The translations under genes were made by a program, and so were the position numbers. A stretch of DNA of 42,669 nt from Victivallales bacterium (GTDB taxonomy: Bacteria > Verrucomicrobiota > Lentisphaeria > Victivallales > UBA1829): positions 1 through 42,669 of the forward strand of contig JAEEQO010000004.1 in the NCBI GenBank assembly GCA_016285335.1. Direction: 5' to 3'. This document shows, piece by piece, positions 23,050-31,739 of the stretch. The notes under the pieces are model-generated. The model worked only from the letters and a program-made list of their open reading frames with translations. It had not been told where the DNA came from and did not search any database. Numbering within the stretch: the first letter of the stretch is position 1; every line of letters begins with the position of its first letter.

Positions 23050-25658
23050 GAGATATGCCGTTTCCATTTGAGTTTGCGGGCGACGCTCCAGAGAATGCCG
23101 CAGAGGACGACGAACGCGGGGATCAGGACGATGTTGATGAGGCGGACGGTGTTGTTGATGCGGTCGAGGTCCTGCCTCAGCTGGAGGCGGATTTCGCGGA
23201 TCTCGCGCTTCAGCGCGGCGTCCTTCTGCTCGTAGGTGTTCAGCAACTCGCGCTGTTCATTGGTCAGGCGCGCCGCGCCGCCGCTCACGATCAGCTGCTT
23301 GCGGATGGATTCCACGCGCTGTTCCAGCTTCATGGATTCCTCGGCGAGGGCGAGGATGCGGTCCTTGAACGCGAGGTCGGCGCGCATCTGGCTTTCGTTG
23401 ATGCGGGTGAGCGGGCGGGACATGGGGATGCGGCTGCGGAGCGAGGAGAGACGGCCGCCGCCGCAGAGGGATTCCACGACGTTCTCCATGAGCGTGATGT
23501 TGTCGTTGATGCGGACCACGATGGTCTGGCCGAACTCGTCCTTGGACTGCGCGACGCAGGCGTCGTGGAACAGCATGTCGGAATCGCCGAAGAGATAGAC
23601 TTCGCCGGGGCTTCCGGCCTCCTCCGAATCGTATGCGCTCGGGAACTGCCCGGTAATGTGCATGAGCATATTGAGTTTTTCCCCGTCGCCGTGCGGAGAG
23701 GCGACGAAGTCCGCCAGGACTTTTTCCGGCTGGTCCGCCACGTCCGCGGGCATGGAGTAGTCGGTCGTATAGACCAGCGGCTCGAACTTCAGGCCGGACG
23801 GCGGATTCCGCAGGGAGAAGAACCCGGCGTAGTTCATGCGAAGCGAGGTCAGGCCGCCCGTGACCGGGTTGCCGCGGTCGATGCCCGCCTCGGTGATGAG
23901 CAGCGCGGTCGGGATGGTCCGGCGGACGCCGGACTTGTCGAGCTGGTCGTACTTGAAATTCATGTCGGCGGCAAGCCGGGCGGGGGAATAGGCGATGCCC
24001 CATTTCGTGAGGAGCGGCTCCAGCGTGGAGTCGGTCATGTTCACATAGGAGTAGTCCTTCTGCGCCGAGGCGAGCGCATAGGCGGACAGCGGGTCCACGA
24101 AGACGGCAAGGCGTCCGCCCTTCACCAGCCAGGCGTCGATTGCCTCAAGCGTGCGGCGGTCGAAATCGTGCGGATGCACCACCAGCAGGGCGTCGAGCCC
24201 GTCCGGGATCGCCTTCACGTCCGTCTGGACCTCGGTCAGCGTGTAGTCCTTGTTCAGCTCGGTGAAGAGATACCACGCCGCCGCGCCGGAACTGCCGGTC
24301 TGCGGCGACGGGGCGCGTCCGAGCACGGGGAACGGACACATCACGCCGACCACGGGACGTTTCGGGTTCTGCGCGTGCATCACGCGGCGCAGGAGCTCGT
24401 ATTCCAGCATGGATTCGTTTTTCGGGGAGAGGAACGGCACGGGCAGGCAGAGCTGTCCGGCGGAAACGGTCAGGCCGAGGAAGAACCGGTCGCCGCCGGC
24501 ATTTTTCGCGGGCTGGAGCCCCTCAATGATCGCGGCTTCCTCCTCACGGGTGTCGGGTCCTGGGGTGACGATCTCCAGCGTGACCTTGCCGCCCGCCTCC
24601 TTGGCGAATTCGCGCAGGAGCCACTTCACGCGTTCGGCGTAGCCCAGCAGGTCCTTCGGCGTGTCCGCGCCGGGCGGCGAGACGTACAGGCGCACGGTCA
24701 CATGGCGGTCCAGCGACTTCGCCAGCGCCCGGGCTTCCGGCGAGAGCGAATACGCGCGGTCCGCGGTGCAGTCGATGCGGATGCGGAAGGCTTCGGCGGT
24801 CAGGGCGAGGCAGACGAAGACGTAGACGGCGATCACGAACGAAGCCGCCGTCGACAGGACGTTCTTCCACGTGTAGCGGTCGCGGAGCGCCCCCGGCAGG
24901 AAGAGCCCGCCGCCGCCCGATGCCGCGTATGCCAGCACGGTTCGCGCGAAATAGAGGAAGAGCAGCGTGATCAGGACGCTGTATGCGAGTTCGGAGGTAT
25001 CGAAGAGTCCTCGCTGGAACGCCTGGTAATGCGGCACCACGGTACAGTAGGAAACGAGGCGGCAGAGGCTTTCCGGCAGCCACTGGTACAGGAGCCCGGT
25101 CACGCGGTCCCAGCCCGTGAACATCAGCAGGGCGCACAGCAGGAGCGCGAGCAGGAAGCTGGCGGTCTGGCTTTTCGACAGCGCGGAGCAGAAGCTGGAG
25201 ACCGCCAGGAACGCCGAGCCCACGAGGAGCGCCCCGGCATAGCCGCAGACGATCGCGCCGACGTCGGGACGTCCCAGCACGGCGATGGTGACCGGGACCG
25301 GCAGGGTCAGGGCGAGCGCGGCCGCCACGAGCGCCATGCCCGCGAGGTATTTGCCGAAGACGAGTTCCCAGAGCGAGACGGGGTAGGAGAGCGTGAGCTC
25401 GAACGTGCCGGTGCGGCGTTCCTCCGCCCACAGCGGCATGCCGAGCGCGGGCATCAGGAACATGAACAGCCACGGCATCCAGTTGAAGAACGGGCTGAGC
25501 TCGGCCTGTCCGAGCGCCAGGATGTCGCTGAAGACGAACGTGCAGACGTTTGCCATCACGAGGAAGATCACGAGGAAGACCCAGGCGGCGGGCGAGGCGA
25601 GGCTCGCGAAGAATTCGCGCGAGGCGACGGCGAAGATGCGGCGGATCGAGGCGGTCAT
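23046..25658 (-). CDS. GldF-GldG fusion: ABC-2 permease joined to an ABC auxiliary (Gld/Tld) domain
   Basis: This 870-residue protein joins an ABC-2 permease half (about 1-245, six membrane helices; MPLWAEERRTGTFELTLSYP) to a GldG-like periplasmic domain (about 285-760), with a further helix in between (FVIAVYVFVCLALTAEAF). A coiled coil (about 770-845) and a last helix (VLIPAFVVLCGILWSVARKL) close it. GldF and GldG are separate proteins in Bacteroidota gliding systems; fused forms are known in other phyla and need not mean gliding. Motifs in the auxiliary part include VRLYVSPPGADTPKDLLGYA and DALLVVHPHDFDRRTLEAID. Both ends overlap neighbours by ATGA. It works with the ATPase at 25655-26386. 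The substrate is unknown. Confidence 0.88.
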   Translation of the reverse strand: MTASIRRIFAVASREFFASLASPAAWVFLVIFLVMANVCTFVFSDILALGQAELSPFFNWMPWLFMFLMPALGMPLWAEERRTGTFELTLSYPVSLWELVFGKYLAGMALVAAALALTLPVPVTIAVLGRPDVGAIVCGYAGALLVGSAFLAVSSFCSALSKSQTASFLLALLLCALLMFTGWDRVTGLLYQWLPESLCRLVSYCTVVPHYQAFQRGLFDTSELAYSVLITLLFLYFARTVLAYAASGGGGLFLPGALRDRYTWKNVLSTAASFVIAVYVFVCLALTAEAFRIRIDCTADRAYSLSPEARALAKSLDRHVTVRLYVSPPGADTPKDLLGYAERVKWLLREFAKEAGGKVTLEIVTPGPDTREEEAAIIEGLQPAKNAGGDRFFLGLTVSAGQLCLPVPFLSPKNESMLEYELLRRVMHAQNPKRPVVGVMCPFPVLGRAPSPQTGSSGAAAWYLFTELNKDYTLTEVQTDVKAIPDGLDALLVVHPHDFDRRTLEAIDAWLVKGGRLAVFVDPLSAYALASAQKDYSYVNMTDSTLEPLLTKWGIAYSPARLAADMNFKYDQLDKSGVRRTIPTALLITEAGIDRGNPVTGGLTSLRMNYAGFFSLRNPPSGLKFEPLVYTTDYSMPADVADQPEKVLADFVASPHGDGEKLNMLMHITGQFPSAYDSEEAGSPGEVYLFGDSDMLFHDACVAQSKDEFGQTIVVRINDNITLMENVVESLCGGGRLSSLRSRIPMSRPLTRINESQMRADLAFKDRILALAEESMKLEQRVESIRKQLIVSGGAARLTNEQRELLNTYEQKDAALKREIREIRLQLRQDLDRINNTVRLINIVLIPAFVVLCGILWSVARKLKWKRHIS

Positions 25659-26386
25659 GAGCGTTCCCCCTCCGTCATGACGGCGAACAGCCCGGCGAGG
25701 TCCGTATGGAGCGCGTCGGCCTTCGCGCGGAATTCGTCCTTCGTGCCGTCGAACAGCGTCTTGCCCTTGCAGAGCAGGAAGACGCGGGAGCAGACGGCGT
25801 CGACCTCCTCCAGAATATGCGTGGAAATGATGACCGCGGTCTCCTCCCGGAGCGAGAGGATCAGCTCGCGGATCTGGCGTTTCTGGTTCGGGTCGAGCCC
25901 GTCGGTCGGCTCGTCCATGATGAGCGCCTTCGGGTCGTGCAGGATGGATTGCGCCAGGCAGACGCGCCGCTTGTAGCCTTTCGAGAGCGATTCGATCTCC
26001 TGTCCCGCAGCTTCCTTCAGGGCGCAGCGTTCGATGGCGCGGTCCACGCGGCGGGCGAGCTCGCGTCCGCCGAAGCCGTGCAGACGGCCCGTGTATGCCA
26101 GAAACGCGCGGACGGTCATGGTCATGTGGAGCGGGGCATTTTCCGGCAGGAACCCGATGCGGGATTTCGCGAGGCGCGGTTCCGCCTCGATGTCGATGCC
26201 GTCGATGCGGACGGTCCCGGCGTACGGCGGCATGACGCCGCTGATCATCTTCATGGTCGTGGTCTTGCCCGCGCCGTTGGGGCCGATGAAGCCGAGCACG
26301 TCACCGACATTCACATGCAGAGAGAGGTCGTCGACCACAAGCCGCGTGCCGTAGCGCTTGAAGAGATGTTCCGCTTCGATCATCAT
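25655..26386 (-). CDS. ABC transporter ATP-binding protein (GldA-like)
   Basis: The 243-residue ATPase has Walker A GPNGAGKT (35-42), signature LSKGYKRRVCLAQ, Walker B ALIMDEPTDGLD and the H-loop ISTHILEEV. The FLPENAPLHMTMTVRAFL segment is typical of the GldA/NatA group that powers ABC-2 permeases. It starts with two Met codons (26386 and 26383) and no well-placed Shine-Dalgarno, 25 bases after the separate permease gene, and overlaps the GldFG fusion by ATGA. It therefore could serve either or both permeases of the operon. Confidence 0.93.
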   Translation of the reverse strand: MMIEAEHLFKRYGTRLVVDDLSLHVNVGDVLGFIGPNGAGKTTTMKMISGVMPPYAGTVRIDGIDIEAEPRLAKSRIGFLPENAPLHMTMTVRAFLAYTGRLHGFGGRELARRVDRAIERCALKEAAGQEIESLSKGYKRRVCLAQSILHDPKALIMDEPTDGLDPNQKRQIRELILSLREETAVIISTHILEEVDAVCSRVFLLCKGKTLFDGTKDEFRAKADALHTDLAGLFAVMTEGERS

Positions 26387-26411
26387 GTTGGAACCGGAGT
26401 CCTTTCGGCGG

Positions 26412-27395
26412 TCAGCGGGTGTCGCGAGCCAGTTCGCTGTCCTGGAACAGGAAGAACGCCCAGCCGATCCATGCCGCGCAGTAGAACAGGGAATAGAGGA
26501 ACGTCCAGACGAAATACGACGCGGGGATGTGAATGCGGTTCGCGAGCACGTCGGCCATCCAGAAACTCTGCCAGTTCGGCACCAGCGAGGTGCAGAGCAG
26601 CGCGCCGGCGGAGCCCGTCCCGAACGCCTTTGCCGCGAAGTAGTGCAGCACCATCCCGGTCAGGAAGAGCAGCAGGCAGACCATCAGGTTGCCCACGATC
26701 TCCATGCGCGTCGCCAGCGCCGAACTGATCACGCCCATGATCCATACGGCGAAGAACAGCATGCACAGGGCGGGCAGGAGCACGTCCGCCGCCATGAACG
26801 TTTCGGTGTCCGTCAGCAGGTAGTCGGACAGGGTCTTTGCGCGGACGACCTGCGACACGGCGGCGATGACCGGGAACAGCACTGCCATCGCGACCGTCGC
26901 ATTCGACGAGAACGATTTCTGCGAAGCGAAGTTGCGGATGCCGCCGTACAGCGCGGCGACGGCGATCGCGCCGAAATAGAAGCAGAGAAGCGGTGTGCTC
27001 AGGCGGAACTGGTCCTTCGCAATCAGGACGGACAGCCAGGTGGCGGCGTTGCAGATGAACACGAAAAGCGTGAGGGAAACGAGGATGCCGCAGACTTTCG
27101 CGATCACGAAGGAGAAGCGCGAGACGGGCTTCGACATCAGCAGCAGGACCGTGCCGTTCTTCATCTCGCGGCTGATCGTGCGGGCGGAACACAGCACCGC
27201 GGCGAACAGCCCGAACAGCATGGTCGTGGCCATGGAGCTGTCGCAGACCAGGCGGATCTGCTGCCGGAACACGAACATCGCGAAATACGGGAACAGCCCG
27301 ATCATGATCAGCGCCGCCAGGAGCATCAGGTAGAACACGGGTTCGCGCAGGCACTCCCGGCAGGCGTTCATGGAGAGGCGGAAGATCGTGAACAT
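26412..27395 (-). CDS. ABC-2 type permease
   Basis: The 327-residue integral membrane protein has about six or seven helices. The first loop carries the ABC-2 hallmark SARTISREMKNGTVLLLMSK, in which the charged segment contacts the ATPase. It lies between the secreted coiled-coil gene (6-base gap) and the ATPase gene (25-base gap). Together with the GldFG fusion it gives the operon two permease halves for one ATPase, so either two transporters or one heterodimeric one may form. Confidence 0.88.
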   Translation of the reverse strand: MFTIFRLSMNACRECLREPVFYLMLLAALIMIGLFPYFAMFVFRQQIRLVCDSSMATTMLFGLFAAVLCSARTISREMKNGTVLLLMSKPVSRFSFVIAKVCGILVSLTLFVFICNAATWLSVLIAKDQFRLSTPLLCFYFGAIAVAALYGGIRNFASQKSFSSNATVAMAVLFPVIAAVSQVVRAKTLSDYLLTDTETFMAADVLLPALCMLFFAVWIMGVISSALATRMEIVGNLMVCLLLFLTGMVLHYFAAKAFGTGSAGALLCTSLVPNWQSFWMADVLANRIHIPASYFVWTFLYSLFYCAAWIGWAFFLFQDSELARDTR

Positions 27396-27401
27396 CGTGG
27401 C

Positions 27402-28808
27402 TCACTCCGCTTTGTCGCTGTCCTGGCTCTGCAGATAGTTCAGATAGTGGTCGGAGACATCGGTCTTCAGCGTCTTTCTGAAGAACTCGTCGAGGCGGAC
27501 CGTGTTGACTTTCCACTCGGGGCTGGAGAACTCGACCTTGCGGATGGAATCCGGCACGGCGAGGCGGTACACCGGGTTGATGTAGGAATCGTCGCCCAGG
27601 ATGATGACCGTCTCGGGGCGGAGGTAGGCGATGAATTTCGAGAGCTGGGCGGCGGGGAGCGCGACTTCAAGTTCGCCGGAATTCTTTTTGCCGCCGCTGA
27701 AATAGACCTGATCGTCCTTCGACGGCTTGCCGGGATCGGACGGGAGCAGAATGTACGGGACATCGTATTCGCCGCGGAGGTATTCGGCGATCACCTTGCG
27801 CGGGATGCGGTAGTTGGCGACGATCAGGAGGACCGGAAGCGGTTTGTGCTTCTTGTAGCCCCAGAACGGCTCCTTCTTTTCCTTCCTGACCGTTTCAGCT
27901 TCGGCGGGGGTGTCGATCTTCACATATTTGTCCTGGATCTCGCGGAGCTGCGCCGAGTCGATCTTGCCTTCCTCAAACTCCTTCTGCGCGAGGATCAGGC
28001 GGTCTTCGCGGGCGGTCTGGAGCTCCAGCATCTTGTCCGCCAGGACCGCTTCGTTTTCGGGGGAGGGGACGGCGGCGAGGATGGCGGTGTACTGCGTGAG
28101 GCATTCGATCTCGGCCTCGAGCATTTCCGCGGGTTCCGCCTTTCCGGCGGCCTCGCGTGCCGCGATCTCGTTGAGCGCGTCTGTGCCCGCCATGAGGTTG
28201 GCGGAAAGAACATCGACTTCGGCTTTCTTGTCGTCGGAAAGATTCGCGTCGGCGATTGCCTTGGCAAGTTCGGGGAAACGTCCTTCGAAGGTGTTCTTTG
28301 CCTTTTCTTCGGCTTCCGCTTTTGCCTTTTCAGCGGCGGCCTTTGCCTCGGCTTCTTTCTTCGCCTTCTCGGCGGCGGCCTTGGCCTCGGCTTCTTTCTT
28401 CGCCTTCTCGGCGGCGGCCTTGGCCTCGGCATCCTTCTTCGCCTTTTCAGCGGCGGCCTTTGCTTCGGTATCCTTCTTCGCCTTTTCGGCAGCGGCCCTT
28501 TCGGCTTCGATCTTTTTCATCTCGGCTTCTTTCTTTGCCACTTCCTCTTTCAGTTTTGCCAATTCGGCATCCTCTTTGGCTTTTTCTGCGGCGGCCTTTG
28601 CCTCGGCTTCCTTCTTCGCCTTGTCAGCGGCAGCTTTTGCCTCGGCTTTTGCCGCTTCGGCGGCCTTTTCCGCATAGTCGGCCTGTTCCGCCGCGGGGAC
28701 GGCCGCCGGAGCGGGCTTGTCGGATGCCGCGTCGGCGGCGAAAGAGGAAGCTGCGATGGCGCAGAGGATCATGCAGAGGGGTGCGGAGGCGTATTTCGGA
28801 AGTTTCAT
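27402..28808 (-). CDS. Secreted Ala/Lys/Glu coiled-coil protein with an unrecognised C-terminal domain
   Basis: The 468-residue protein has a signal peptide (MKLPKYASAPLCMILCAIAA, cleavage near SSFAADA), then a long charged coiled coil (about 40-180) built of 13-residue repeats (KAKKEAEAKAAAE). A helical linker and a C-terminal globular region (about 320-460; LPVLLIVANYRIPRKVIAEY, ETVIILGDDSYINPVYRL) follow. It is the first gene of the six-gene minus-strand operon. AGGAGC lies seven bases before the start. I do not recognise the C-terminal domain. A periplasmic, possibly peptidoglycan-spanning or complex-bridging role is inference from the coiled coil and the neighbouring ABC and amidase genes. 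Confidence 0.75.
   Translation of the reverse strand: MKLPKYASAPLCMILCAIAASSFAADAASDKPAPAAVPAAEQADYAEKAAEAAKAEAKAAADKAKKEAEAKAAAEKAKEDAELAKLKEEVAKKEAEMKKIEAERAAAEKAKKDTEAKAAAEKAKKDAEAKAAAEKAKKEAEAKAAAEKAKKEAEAKAAAEKAKAEAEEKAKNTFEGRFPELAKAIADANLSDDKKAEVDVLSANLMAGTDALNEIAAREAAGKAEPAEMLEAEIECLTQYTAILAAVPSPENEAVLADKMLELQTAREDRLILAQKEFEEGKIDSAQLREIQDKYVKIDTPAEAETVRKEKKEPFWGYKKHKPLPVLLIVANYRIPRKVIAEYLRGEYDVPYILLPSDPGKPSKDDQVYFSGGKKNSGELEVALPAAQLSKFIAYLRPETVIILGDDSYINPVYRLAVPDSIRKVEFSSPEWKVNTVRLDEFFRKTLKTDVSDHYLNYLQSQDSDKAE
28325..28500 (-). repeat. 39-bp tandem repeats encoding 13-residue coiled-coil units
   Basis: Four to five units of 39 bp encode KAKK(E/D)(A/T)EAKAAAE. Adjacent units differ by a few bases; two central ones are nearly identical, consistent with recent duplication. 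Confidence 0.8.
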
Positions 28809-28861
28809 GTCGTGCTCCTATGGAAATTTGAGAATAAAACCAAAAAAAACGGTGAAACGAT

Positions 28862-28889
28862 TTGCGAAACGAAAATCGCAGTTTATATT
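28862..28889 (+). promoter_or_regulatory. Candidate promoter of the formyltransferase gene
   Basis: TTGCGA (28862-28867) and TATATT (28884-28889) are 16 bases apart, 38 bases before the start codon. Its -10 overlaps the divergent -10 on the other strand. Confidence 0.45.
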
Positions 28890-28914
28890 TTAAACACAAA
28901 ATCGTAAAAATCAA
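28887..28914 (-). promoter_or_regulatory. Candidate promoter of the minus-strand envelope operon
   Basis: On the minus strand TTGATT (28914-28909) and TAAAAT (28892-28887) are 16 bases apart, 79 bases before the coiled-coil gene. Confidence 0.5.
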
Positions 28915-28927
28915 ATGAAAGAACGCC

Positions 28928-29806
28928 ATGTCATCCACTTTTTTTCAAACTTTTCCGGAAAAACCGGCCGCGGCCGTATTTTTGAGCGGAACCGGAACGA
29001 ACGCCGCCAAGCTCCTTGAGGGGTGGCGTTCGGGTGCATTCGGGGGGTGGACCCCGCGCGTGCTGGTGACCGACAAACCCGAAACAAGCCGTGCCCGTGC
29101 GCTGGCGGAACAGTACGGTCTGCCGCTGGTCGAGCACGATATCGCGAAATTCTACCGCGAGCGCGGCCTCGAAAAGATCGCATTGACCTCCGAACGCGCA
29201 CTTCAGGTCCGCGAAGAATGGACCGGGGCCCTGATCCGTCTGCTCATGCCCTACAGCGTCCAGTTCGGCATCCTTGCCGGATTCGTGCCGCTCTCCAACA
29301 TCACTTGCGTCCTGCCGTGCCTGAACGTGCATCCCGGCGACCTCACGCTGGAGGAGGACGGACGGCGTTATCTGGCGGGGCTTCAGCGTCTGCCCGTCGA
29401 AACCGCCCTGCTGCGCGGACACTCGCATCTCCGCAGCAGCGTGATCATCGCGCAGGCGTTCACCGGCGGCGCGAAGGAGATGGATTCCGGCCCGGTGCTC
29501 GGAATCTCCGCCCCGGTCCCGGTCGACCTCATGGGCGCGACCGTCGACGAGCTCAAGGCGTGTCAGGCGGCGCGAGCCGGGAAGAAGCCCGCGGAATATC
29601 GCGGCGACCTGCTTATGCAGGTGGCGGAACGCAACCTCGAAAACCTGAAGGAGCACGGCGACTGGGTGGTCTTCCCGCGCACGGTCGACGATTTCGCCCG
29701 GAACAAGTTCACGCTGGACCCGGACGGGACGCTTCGCTACGAGGGGAACCCCGTGAAGACGGTGGAGTATTCCGAAACCGCCGCGCCGCGTCCGGTGGCC
29801 CTCTGA
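28928..29806 (+). CDS. Formyltransferase, probably phosphoribosylglycinamide formyltransferase (PurN-like)
   Basis: The 292-residue protein has a formyl transferase fold: LSGTGTNAAKLLEGW near the N-terminus (phosphate-binding loop as in PurN), GILAGFVPLSNI, the catalytic pair in LNVHPGD (N133, H135) and the catalytic Asp in EMDSGPVL (D186). PurN uses 10-formyl-tetrahydrofolate to formylate glycinamide ribonucleotide in purine synthesis. This protein is about 80-90 residues longer than typical PurN, with about 15 extra residues between His and Asp and an extended C-terminus, so another formyl acceptor is possible. The start at 28928 has a weak GAAAG upstream. It is divergent from the envelope operon and lies 109 bases before alaS. 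Confidence 0.75.
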   Translation: MSSTFFQTFPEKPAAAVFLSGTGTNAAKLLEGWRSGAFGGWTPRVLVTDKPETSRARALAEQYGLPLVEHDIAKFYRERGLEKIALTSERALQVREEWTGALIRLLMPYSVQFGILAGFVPLSNITCVLPCLNVHPGDLTLEEDGRRYLAGLQRLPVETALLRGHSHLRSSVIIAQAFTGGAKEMDSGPVLGISAPVPVDLMGATVDELKACQAARAGKKPAEYRGDLLMQVAERNLENLKEHGDWVVFPRTVDDFARNKFTLDPDGTLRYEGNPVKTVEYSETAAPRPVAL

Positions 29807-29815
29807 TCGGAGGAA

Positions 29816-29866
29816 TCCGCTATTTTTAAGGTAAAACGCCCGCAAATCCGCTTGTAAAATAGCGGA
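29816..29866. repeat. 11-bp perfect inverted repeat overlapping the alaS promoter
   Basis: TCCGCTATTTT (29816-29826) is repeated in inverse as AAAATAGCGGA (29856-29866), 29 bases apart. The right arm overlaps the end of the -35 element and the spacer of the alaS promoter, so it may be an operator or part of a terminator for the preceding gene. Confidence 0.6.
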
Positions 29867-29880
29867 AGACGGTGTATTAT
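29852..29880 (+). promoter_or_regulatory. Sigma-70 promoter of alaS
   Basis: TTGTAA (29852-29857), 17-base spacer, TATTAT (29875-29880), 35 bases before the alaS start. Confidence 0.65.
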
Positions 29881-29915
29881 TATAGTTTGAAAACTTACAT
29901 GGAGATTTCCGTATC

Positions 29916-31727
29916 ATGATCACTACCGCCGCACAACTCCGCGAAAAGTACCTCCAATTCTTCCAGTCCAAGGGACACGCCGTCATCCGCAGCGCCTCCC
30001 TGGTGCCGGACAACGACCCGACCGTGCTCTTCACGACCGCCGGGATGCACCCGCTGGTGCCGTACCTCCTCGGCGAAAAGCACCCGCAGGGGACCCGCCT
30101 GACCGACGTTCAGAAGTGCATCCGCACGGGCGACATCGACGACGTGGGCGACGCCGTGCACCTCACATTCTTCGAAATGCTCGGCAACTGGTCCCTCGGC
30201 GACTACTTCAAGAAAGAGGCGATCGCGTTCAGCTACGAATTTCTGACCTCGCCCGACTACCTCGGATTCCCGCTCGAAATGCTCGGTTTCACCGTGTTCG
30301 CCGGCGACGAGGACGCCCCGTTCGACGAGGAAGCCTACGACGAATGGCGCAAGCACGGCGTGAGCGAAAAACGCATCGCCAGGCTCCCGAAGAAGGACAA
30401 CTGGTGGGGTCCCGCCGGCATCACCGGACCCTGCGGCCCCGATACCGAGTTCTTCTACTGGACCGGCCCGAAGCCCGCGCCGGAAGTCTTCGACCCCTCC
30501 GACAAGCGCTGGGTCGAGATCTGGAACAACGTCTTCATGCAGTATTTCAAGCAGGCGGACGGCACGTTCACCCCGCTGGCGCAGAAGAACGTCGATACCG
30601 GCATGGGCCTGGAGCGCGTGACCGCCATCCTGCAGGGCAAGGACAACTGCTACGAGACCGAGCTCTTCACCCCGATCTTCGCCAAGCTCGACGAGATCCG
30701 CGGCGCGACCCATGAGCCCGGCACGCCCCGCACCGCGCCCGAACGCATCGTGGCGGACCACATCCGCGCCGCCGTGTTCATCATCGCCGACGGCGTAGTG
30801 CCGGACAAGAACGGCCGCGAGTACGTGCTCCGCCGCATCATCCGCCGCGCCATCCGCGAAGGCAGCAACAACCTCGGCATCAAGGAAGCGTTCACCGCGA
30901 AGATCGCCGAAGTCGTGATTTCCATCAGCGGCGACTTCTACCCCGAACTGGTCGCCCAGCGCGACACCATCCTCTCCGAGCTCAACCGCGAGGAGGAGAC
31001 GTTCCAGCGCACGCTCGAACGCGGCACCCGCGAGTTCGAAAAGATGGTCGCCCGCGTGCCGGACTTCGTGACGAACAAGGTCATCTCCGGCAAGAACGCG
31101 TTCAACCTGTACGAGACCTACGGATTCCCGATCGAGCTCACGGTCGAAATGGCGAAGGAGAAGAACTTCACCGTCGACATGAAGGGCTACGAGGAAGCCC
31201 GCCAGAAACACATCGCCGATTCCCAGACGGCCGAAAAAGGCCAGAACAAGGGCGGCCTCGCCGACCACTCCGAGGCCTCCGCCGAACTCCACACCGCCAC
31301 GCACCTGCTGCACAAGGCGCGCCGCCTTGTGCTCGGCGACCACGTGGCGCAGCGCGGCTCCAACATCGACGGTGTCCGCCTCCGCTTCGACTTCTCCCAC
31401 CCCGAGAAGATGACGCCGGAACAGCTCGCCGAGGTCGAACGCATCGTGAACGAGCAGATCAAGGCCGACCTCCCGGTCGTCTGCCGCGAGATGTCCCCCG
31501 ACGCCGCCCGCGCGGAAGGCGCCATCGGCCTGTTCGGCAACAAATACGGCGACATCGTGAAAGTCTACAGCATGGGTGACTTCTCCAAGGAAATCTGCGG
31601 CGGTCCGCACGCGACGCATACCGGCGCGCTCGGCGGCTTCAAGATCCTCAAGGAGGAAAGCTCCAGCCGCGGCGTCCGCCGCATCAAGGCCGTGCTCGTC
31701 AAGGACGGCGCGGAAGCGCAGAAATAA
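29916..31727 (+). CDS. alaS: Alanine--tRNA ligase, compact form lacking the C-terminal C-Ala domain
   Basis: The 603-residue enzyme charges tRNA-Ala. The class II catalytic region (1-250; TTAGMHPLVPYL, HLTFFEMLGNWSLGDYFKKE, NVDTGMGLERV), the tRNA-recognition region (about 250-440) and the editing domain are all present. Editing-site ligands are visible as H459 and H463 (HTATHLLH) and C561 and H565 (CGGPHATH). Ordinary bacterial AlaRS is about 870 residues; here the protein ends after the editing domain (KAVLVKDGAEAQK), so the oligomerisation/tRNA-elbow C-Ala domain is absent. No frameshift is seen; the next gene begins 12 bases later. Short AlaRS forms are known in some lineages. Confidence 0.93.
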   Translation: MITTAAQLREKYLQFFQSKGHAVIRSASLVPDNDPTVLFTTAGMHPLVPYLLGEKHPQGTRLTDVQKCIRTGDIDDVGDAVHLTFFEMLGNWSLGDYFKKEAIAFSYEFLTSPDYLGFPLEMLGFTVFAGDEDAPFDEEAYDEWRKHGVSEKRIARLPKKDNWWGPAGITGPCGPDTEFFYWTGPKPAPEVFDPSDKRWVEIWNNVFMQYFKQADGTFTPLAQKNVDTGMGLERVTAILQGKDNCYETELFTPIFAKLDEIRGATHEPGTPRTAPERIVADHIRAAVFIIADGVVPDKNGREYVLRRIIRRAIREGSNNLGIKEAFTAKIAEVVISISGDFYPELVAQRDTILSELNREEETFQRTLERGTREFEKMVARVPDFVTNKVISGKNAFNLYETYGFPIELTVEMAKEKNFTVDMKGYEEARQKHIADSQTAEKGQNKGGLADHSEASAELHTATHLLHKARRLVLGDHVAQRGSNIDGVRLRFDFSHPEKMTPEQLAEVERIVNEQIKADLPVVCREMSPDAARAEGAIGLFGNKYGDIVKVYSMGDFSKEICGGPHATHTGALGGFKILKEESSSRGVRRIKAVLVKDGAEAQK

Positions 31728-31739
31728 GGAGACATGACG

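Noticed and set aside
23055..25976. 973-codon plus-strand frame opposite the GldFG fusion
   Set aside because: Composition is that of a codon shadow (Glu/Arg/Gly/His-rich) and the minus strand holds clear ABC transporter genes.
23046..26386. Gliding motility machinery
   Set aside because: GldA/F/G-like ABC genes are widespread outside gliding bacteria, and no GldK-N or SprA-type genes are present.
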